Source: G963717155 sp963717155
GTDB taxonomy: Bacteria > Actinomycetota > Thermoleophilia > Gaiellales > JALYLC01
Direction of reading: 5' to 3'
DNA: 64,000 nt
Assembly: GCA_963717155.1 (NCBI GenBank)
Contig: OY970326.1
Coordinates: 4,030,001 to 4,094,000, forward strand
Below the pieces are notes generated by a model. It ran no database searches and was not told where the DNA came from. It saw only the letters and a list, made by a program, of their open reading frames with translations. Shown one piece after another: positions 59,711 through 64,000 of the stretch. The position numbers and the translations under genes were made by a program. Position 1 is the first letter of the stretch, and every line of letters starts with the position of its first letter.

Positions 59711-61180
59711 GAGCCTGCGTCCAGGCCATCGAGGTCGGCGAGCTGTCGACTGAGCCATGCCCGGACGTCGTGTTCTCGCACGTGCGCCTGAAGGGCCGCC
59801 GCCCGGCGCGCCCGCTCGGCGGCCGGCATCTCGAGCGCCTCTGCAAGCGCGTCCGCCTGGCTCTGGATGTCGAAGGGGTTCACGCTGACCGCGAACTGTC
59901 CCAGCTCATCGTGCGCGCCGACGAACTCCGAGAGCACCAGCACCCCGTCGCGGGCATTGACCAGCGGAGCCTCCTTGGCGATCAGATTCATCCCATCCGC
60001 AAGCGCGTTGACCAGGAGCACGTCGTACTGCCGGTAGGCAGCCACGGCCTCCGGGAAATTATCGTGGATTCGCAGGTCGATTGCGGGAGTGCCGTCGGGC
60101 GAGGCCCAGCGCTCGCCGACCGCGCGCGCCGAGCGCTGGATGGCCGCGAGATAGTCGGCGTACTCGGGAACCTCGAGCCGCGAGGGATCGAGCAGGACGA
60201 GGAAGCGCACGCGGCCCCGCCATTCCGGCCGCTCCTCGAGGAGCCGGTCGAACGCCTTCAGGCCTCGCACGATGTTCTTCGACGGATCCGTGCGGTCGAC
60301 GCGCAGGACGAGCCGCTCGGGGCGTTCGTCGACCAGGACCTGCTCCGCGGCCTGCACTGCCGGCGACGAGACGAGGCCGTCGAACTCCTCGGCATCGACC
60401 GAGATCGGGTACGCCCGCACGAGCGTCTCGCGACCCTCGGAGTGGACGCTCCGGCGCCTGCCAGTCGACCGTCGTCCCGGGCAGCATGTTGCAGAACGCG
60501 AGGAACTCGGTCACGTAGCCCTCGACGTGCATTCCCACCACGTCGCAGGCGAGCAGCCCGCGCCCGATCGCCTCGCGCATCTCGGTCGGCAGCACGCGCC
60601 AGGCACCACGGCCCGGCCACGGAATGTGCACGAAGTGCGACAGCACGAGGTCGGGCCGCGCGGCGCGCACGGCGGCACCGACGAGGTAGAGCTGGTAGTC
60701 GTGCAGCAGCACGCTCGCGCCCGGGCCCGCCGCGTCGGCCTCCTCGACGACCGCCTCGGCGAACGCGGCGTTCACGCGCCGGTAGGCCTCCCAGGCCTCC
60801 CAGGTGCCGTGATCCACGTCGGGAGCGAGCCCCGCCGGCCACAGCTCGTGCTGCACGAACCACAGGAGCGGGTTCGCCAGCACGTTGTAGTAGCGGTCGT
60901 AGTCGAGCGGGTCGTGCGCGAGCAGGCGAAGCCTGAACGGCCGGCCGGCGCGGTCGCGCTCCTCGAGCGAGCCGGCGGTCTCCAGCGCGACCTCCCGGTC
61001 GCCGTCGGTCACCGCGCTCGCGATCCACGTGACGTCGTGGCTCGACACGAGACCGGACAGCGCCGTGACGAGGCCGCCGCCGCCGCGACGCGTGGTGCGC
61101 GTGCCGTCGTCGGAGTGGCCGAACACGATCGGGCCCCGGTTCGACGCGACGATCAGACGGCGGCGGGTGGGCGACGCCAC
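59707..61180 (-). pseudogene. otsA: Trehalose-6-phosphate synthase OtsA, frameshifted near 60448
   Basis: GT20 glycosyltransferase making trehalose-6-phosphate from UDP- or GDP-glucose and glucose-6-phosphate. GTG 61180 gives LIVASNRGPIVFGHSDD, RRGGGGLVTALSG, LLWFVQHELWPAG, VLLHDYQLYLVG and FVHIPWP. After NMLPGTTVDWQAP the frame breaks. The other frame has VRAYPISVDAEEF, RVDRTDPSKNIVRGLKAFDR and NALADGMNLIAKEA. Total length is one base over a multiple of three; dropping one base near 60448 restores a 490-residue enzyme. OtsB is not seen. Error or inactivation is undecided. Confidence 0.85.
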
Positions 61181-61181
61181 C

Positions 61182-62459
61182 TCAGGGGCCGTCCGGCGCG
61201 GTGGCCGGCGAGCGGCCCTCCCGCAGCGCAACGAACAGGCGCAGGTAGTCGCGCAGCTTGCGGGGAGTGAGGAACCGCTGGCGCACGATCTCCTTGCCCG
61301 CACGCGCCATCCCCGCGGCGCGTTCGGGCGCGCCCAGCACCTCGAGCGCGCTCGCAGCGCAGGCCTCGGAGCTCGAGACCAGGTACCCCGTCACGCCGTG
61401 GTCGATCTGCGTGCGGATGCCCCCGACGTCCCCCGCGACGACGGGGCGAGCCTTCCACAGGGCCTCCGACACGGTGAGGCCGAAGCCCTCGCGGATCGAC
61501 TTCTGCAGCACCACGTCGGCGACGACCTGGAAGGCGTTCACCTCGACCGCGCCGACGTTGTTCAGGTTCGAGAGGATCAGGATGTCGGGATCCTCGCCCG
61601 CGTGGTCGACCGTCCGCTGGTAGTAGTCGAAGCCCTCGGGATCGTCGTGCGCCATCGAGCCCACGAGGGCGAGCTGGAGGTCCGGGTGCTGCTCCTTGAC
61701 CGTCCGGTACGCATCGATGACGCCGAGCGGGTCCTTCCAGGGGTCGAAGCGCGAGACCTGGAGCAGCAGCGGCCGCGCCGGGTCGACGCCGAACTGGTCG
61801 ACGATGAACGCCGCGTCCTGCTCGGCGAGCGCCATGTTCTTGGGAGCCAGCGGGTCGATCGCGGGCGGCTGGATCACGACCGGCGGGAGCTCCGCGCCGG
61901 AGGGGACGTACTCCGGCATGTGGAAGATCGCAGCGTCGTATCCGCGGATCGCGGGCAGCAGGAAGTCGAGCACGTCGCGGTTCGGCGTGGAGATGTCGAT
62001 GTGGCAGCGCCAGATCCAGTGCGCGTGCGCCTCGGGCAGCAGCTCGCGGACGAACACGGGCTGCGGGTCGTGGACGATCACGAAGTCGTACTCGTCGATC
62101 TCGGCGCGCAGCTCCTCCGCGTTCAGCGCGTTGTAGTGCCGGAAGACCTCGCGTTGGGCGGCGCTGAGCGCAACCGGGTCGCCCTGCAGCGCGTTGTGGG
62201 TCGCCTTGGTCGCATCGAAGAACTCGTCGCGCCCGAAGATCACGCGCCAGTCGGTCTCGAGCCCGACATCGCGCATCAGCGGGACGAGCGTGTAGAGGAT
62301 CTCGGCGACCCCGCCGCCGAACGCCGTCGCGGACAGGTGCAGGACGCGCATGCCCTGGAGCGCCGATGCGAGCTCGGTGATCTCGGCCGCGAGCTGACGC
62401 CCCGCGAGCGAGTGGTAGTCAGCGAGGCTCTTGTGCCCGACGGGGACGCGATGCAGCAT
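61182..62459 (-). CDS. treT: Trehalose synthase TreT-type glycosyltransferase
   Basis: GT4 enzyme that makes trehalose directly from NDP-glucose and glucose. The 425 residues show LSATAFGGGVAEILYTLVPL, YDFVIVHDPQPVF, a WRCHIDIS acceptor-site segment, and KSIREGFGLTVSEALWKARP as the nucleotide-sugar C-terminal motif. Distinct from TreS and OtsA. ATG 62459 is 56 bases after htrA; it ends 1 base before otsA starts. Confidence 0.87.
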   Translation of the reverse strand: MLHRVPVGHKSLADYHSLAGRQLAAEITELASALQGMRVLHLSATAFGGGVAEILYTLVPLMRDVGLETDWRVIFGRDEFFDATKATHNALQGDPVALSAAQREVFRHYNALNAEELRAEIDEYDFVIVHDPQPVFVRELLPEAHAHWIWRCHIDISTPNRDVLDFLLPAIRGYDAAIFHMPEYVPSGAELPPVVIQPPAIDPLAPKNMALAEQDAAFIVDQFGVDPARPLLLQVSRFDPWKDPLGVIDAYRTVKEQHPDLQLALVGSMAHDDPEGFDYYQRTVDHAGEDPDILILSNLNNVGAVEVNAFQVVADVVLQKSIREGFGLTVSEALWKARPVVAGDVGGIRTQIDHGVTGYLVSSSEACAASALEVLGAPERAAGMARAGKEIVRQRFLTPRKLRDYLRLFVALREGRSPATAPDGP

Positions 62460-62515
62460 CGAACGGAGGACGGTAGCGAAAGAGTGGAGTCACCGGTCGC
62501 CGGTCACTCACCGGA

Positions 62516-63730
62516 TCACCGGGCGGAAGTGGCATTGCAGACATCGGGATCGGTCGGGCTGCGCTCGCCGAGCACGATCGACGCGTGCCGCTGCGTCGTG
62601 CCATGCCACCAGTCGATCGTGACGCGGTCGCCGGGAAGCTTCGCAGCCACGTCGCGCTGGAGGTCGGTCAGGGTCTTCACCGGCTTGCCGTCGAACCCCG
62701 AGATCACGTCGCCGTCGGCGTGCACGGTGCGACCCTCGACGAGGACCGTACGCGAGCCGGGCTTGATGCCCGCACGCGCCGCGGCGCTCCGCGGGTCGAC
62801 GAACGTCACCTGGGCTCCCGAGGTCGGCCGCAGCCCCAGCGCAGTCCTGATGTCCGAGGTCAGCGTGACCGCGCCCACCCCGAGCCACGCGTAGCGGGCA
62901 CTACCCGTCGCGGAGATCTCGTTGAGCGTGCGGCGCGCAGCATCGATCGGAACCGCGAACGCGACGCCCGATCCGCCGCCGGCGCGCTCATCGATCTGCG
63001 AGTTCACGCCGATCACCTGGCCCGCCGCGTTGAACAGCGGGCCGCCCGAGTTCCCGGGGTTGATCGGCGCGTCGGTCTGGATCGCGTCGGTCGTGAGGAA
63101 GCACACGGAGGCTGGAGCGATGATCTGCGTGCCGATCTGCGAGACCACGCCCGCCGAGAGCGACTCGGAGTGACTGAATGGCGCCCCGATAGCGGCCACA
63201 GGGTCGCCGACCCGGACCGTCGTCGAGTCGCCCATCGGCACTGCCGGCATGGGAAGGCGGTTGGGGTCGTAGCGCAGGATCGCGATGTCGTCGAACAGGT
63301 CGTACCCGACGATGTTCGCCAGGACCCGCGAGCCGTCGGCGCGCTGGACGTAGATGGGTCCGTACGGCTGCACCAGTCTCGGATCCGTCGCCCGATCCGA
63401 GTTGGTCACGACGTGCGAGTTGGTGATGATCAGTCCCCTGCTCGCGTCGGCGACGAACCCCGCGCCGCTCAACTGTGCCTTGCCGCCACCGACGTCGACG
63501 TAGACCGTCACGACGCCCCTGCTCCGCGCCGCGTAGAGCGCCGCCCAGCTCCGTCCTCCGGCCGCTCCCGTCACGGGCTGCTCGCCCGGGTCGACCGCCG
63601 GCGACGTCGCGGCGCTCTGGGCCTCGCCGCTGTCGAAGCCGCCAACAGCGAAGATGACCAGGAGCGTGACGATCGCGCCGAGACAGACGGCCGCGGCGAG
63701 CGCGGCGAGCGGAACGCGGGCCCGCAGCAT
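62516..63730 (-). CDS. HtrA/DegP-like membrane-anchored serine protease
   Basis: A 404-residue envelope protease. An N-terminal anchor (LAALAAAVCLGAIVTLLVIFAVGG) is followed by the trypsin-like domain with His in ITNSHVV, Asp in FDDIAILRY and Ser in NPGNSGGPL. One PDZ domain lies at about residues 290-385 (AGIKPGSRTVLVEGR, GDVISGFDGKPV). It probably degrades misfolded exported proteins. ATG 63730 begins 9 bases after the histidine kinase stop, so the kinase may control it. Confidence 0.9.
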   Translation of the reverse strand: MLRARVPLAALAAAVCLGAIVTLLVIFAVGGFDSGEAQSAATSPAVDPGEQPVTGAAGGRSWAALYAARSRGVVTVYVDVGGGKAQLSGAGFVADASRGLIITNSHVVTNSDRATDPRLVQPYGPIYVQRADGSRVLANIVGYDLFDDIAILRYDPNRLPMPAVPMGDSTTVRVGDPVAAIGAPFSHSESLSAGVVSQIGTQIIAPASVCFLTTDAIQTDAPINPGNSGGPLFNAAGQVIGVNSQIDERAGGGSGVAFAVPIDAARRTLNEISATGSARYAWLGVGAVTLTSDIRTALGLRPTSGAQVTFVDPRSAAARAGIKPGSRTVLVEGRTVHADGDVISGFDGKPVKTLTDLQRDVAAKLPGDRVTIDWWHGTTQRHASIVLGERSPTDPDVCNATSAR

Positions 63731-63739
63731 GCCGGGACT

Positions 63740-64000
63740 CTACGAGCTTGCCAGTGGAAGCACGAGGGCGAAGCGCGTATCGCCGGGCTTCGAGACCACC
63801 TCGACCCGTCCGCCCATGCGCCGGGCGAGCTCGTCCGCGATCGCAAGACCGAGACCGCTGCCCTGGGGGGCGGCGTTCGGTGCCCGGTAGAAGCGCTCGA
63901 ACAGGCGCTCCTGGTCGGCTTCCGCGATTCCCGGGCCGTTGTCGCACACCTCGAGTCGTCCCATGCCGTCGAGCGCCTCGACGGTCACGACGATCCGCGA
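63740..64000 (-). CDS. Sensor histidine kinase, C-terminal end (start outside window)
   Basis: The last 86 residues of a sensor kinase. Visible parts of the ATP-binding domain: G1 box VCDNGPGIAEAD, F box FERFYRA and G2 box GSGLGLAIADELARRMGG. The upstream phosphoacceptor His and sensor domain are beyond 64000. It ends 9 bases before htrA. A response regulator is expected further upstream, as is common for kinase-protease pairs. Confidence 0.9.
   Translation of the reverse strand, partial: SRIVVTVEALDGMGRLEVCDNGPGIAEADQERLFERFYRAPNAAPQGSGLGLAIADELARRMGGRVEVVSKPGDTRFALVLPLASS

Overview
The window is very GC-rich (by eye about 70 percent), with dense, often overlapping genes, many GTG starts, and start codons lying 6-8 bases after a -10-like hexamer. 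The gene content points to an aerobic, menaquinone-using actinobacterium: a 14-subunit complex I, menaquinone made by the futalosine route (mqnB, mqnD, an mqnP-like prenyltransferase), a thioredoxin-reductase-like ferredoxin reductase, a methylmalonyl-CoA epimerase and system I cytochrome c maturation. I infer Actinomycetota, most likely class Thermoleophilia; no rRNA or marker alignment was available to confirm this.

Layout. 1-2.5 kb: end of an ABC transporter ATPase gene, and a lipoyl E2 acyltransferase. 2.5-8.4 kb: a secreted subtilase diverging from a MarR / HpaB-type hydroxylase / extradiol dioxygenase operon, then an ASCH protein. 8.4-10.4 kb: lipB, a small VOC gene and lipA. 10.4-10.6 kb: a MITE-like element between lipA and fumC. 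12.0-16.5 kb: mqnB-mqnD, a secreted PASTA protein, ferredoxin reductase and erpA. 16.6-31.6 kb: nuoA to nuoN, ending in a translationally coupled DUF1028 gene. 31.6-46 kb: housekeeping genes in short convergent and divergent units (MoxR, Mrp, DUF1015, HD nuclease, MsrA, YihY, YchF, epimerase, FtsH-like protease, nicotinate phosphoribosyltransferase, DUF1385, M20 peptidase, RarA). 46-50.5 kb: arginase, inositol-phosphatase and LysR genes opposite a YeiH transporter, then tRNA-Phe and a SIMPL gene. 50.5-51.2 kb: a non-coding tract with three copies of a hairpin repeat. 51.2-64 kb: one long minus-strand run (histidine kinase, HtrA, TreT, OtsA, BKACE, MoaC, MogA, MqnP, CcmABCD, HemA, HemC, CobA-HemD).

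The genes form a coherent respiratory and cofactor set. Futalosine genes make menaquinone, which complex I reduces; CcmABCD and the heme genes supply cytochromes; LipB and LipA lipoylate enzymes such as the E2; MoaC and MogA serve molybdenum cofactor; TreT and OtsA offer two routes to trehalose.

Four genes between 47.5 and 60.5 kb (inositol-phosphatase, LysR, SIMPL, OtsA) each carry what looks like one extra base. They are annotated as frameshifted; assembly error and real decay cannot be separated here. No CRISPR array, prophage, intact IS or clear defence system was found. The most distinctive items are the MITE in a shared CTAG stop, the three-copy hairpin repeat, the nuo-DUF1028 coupling, the widespread leaderless promoter layout, and the single-anchor FtsH-like protease.
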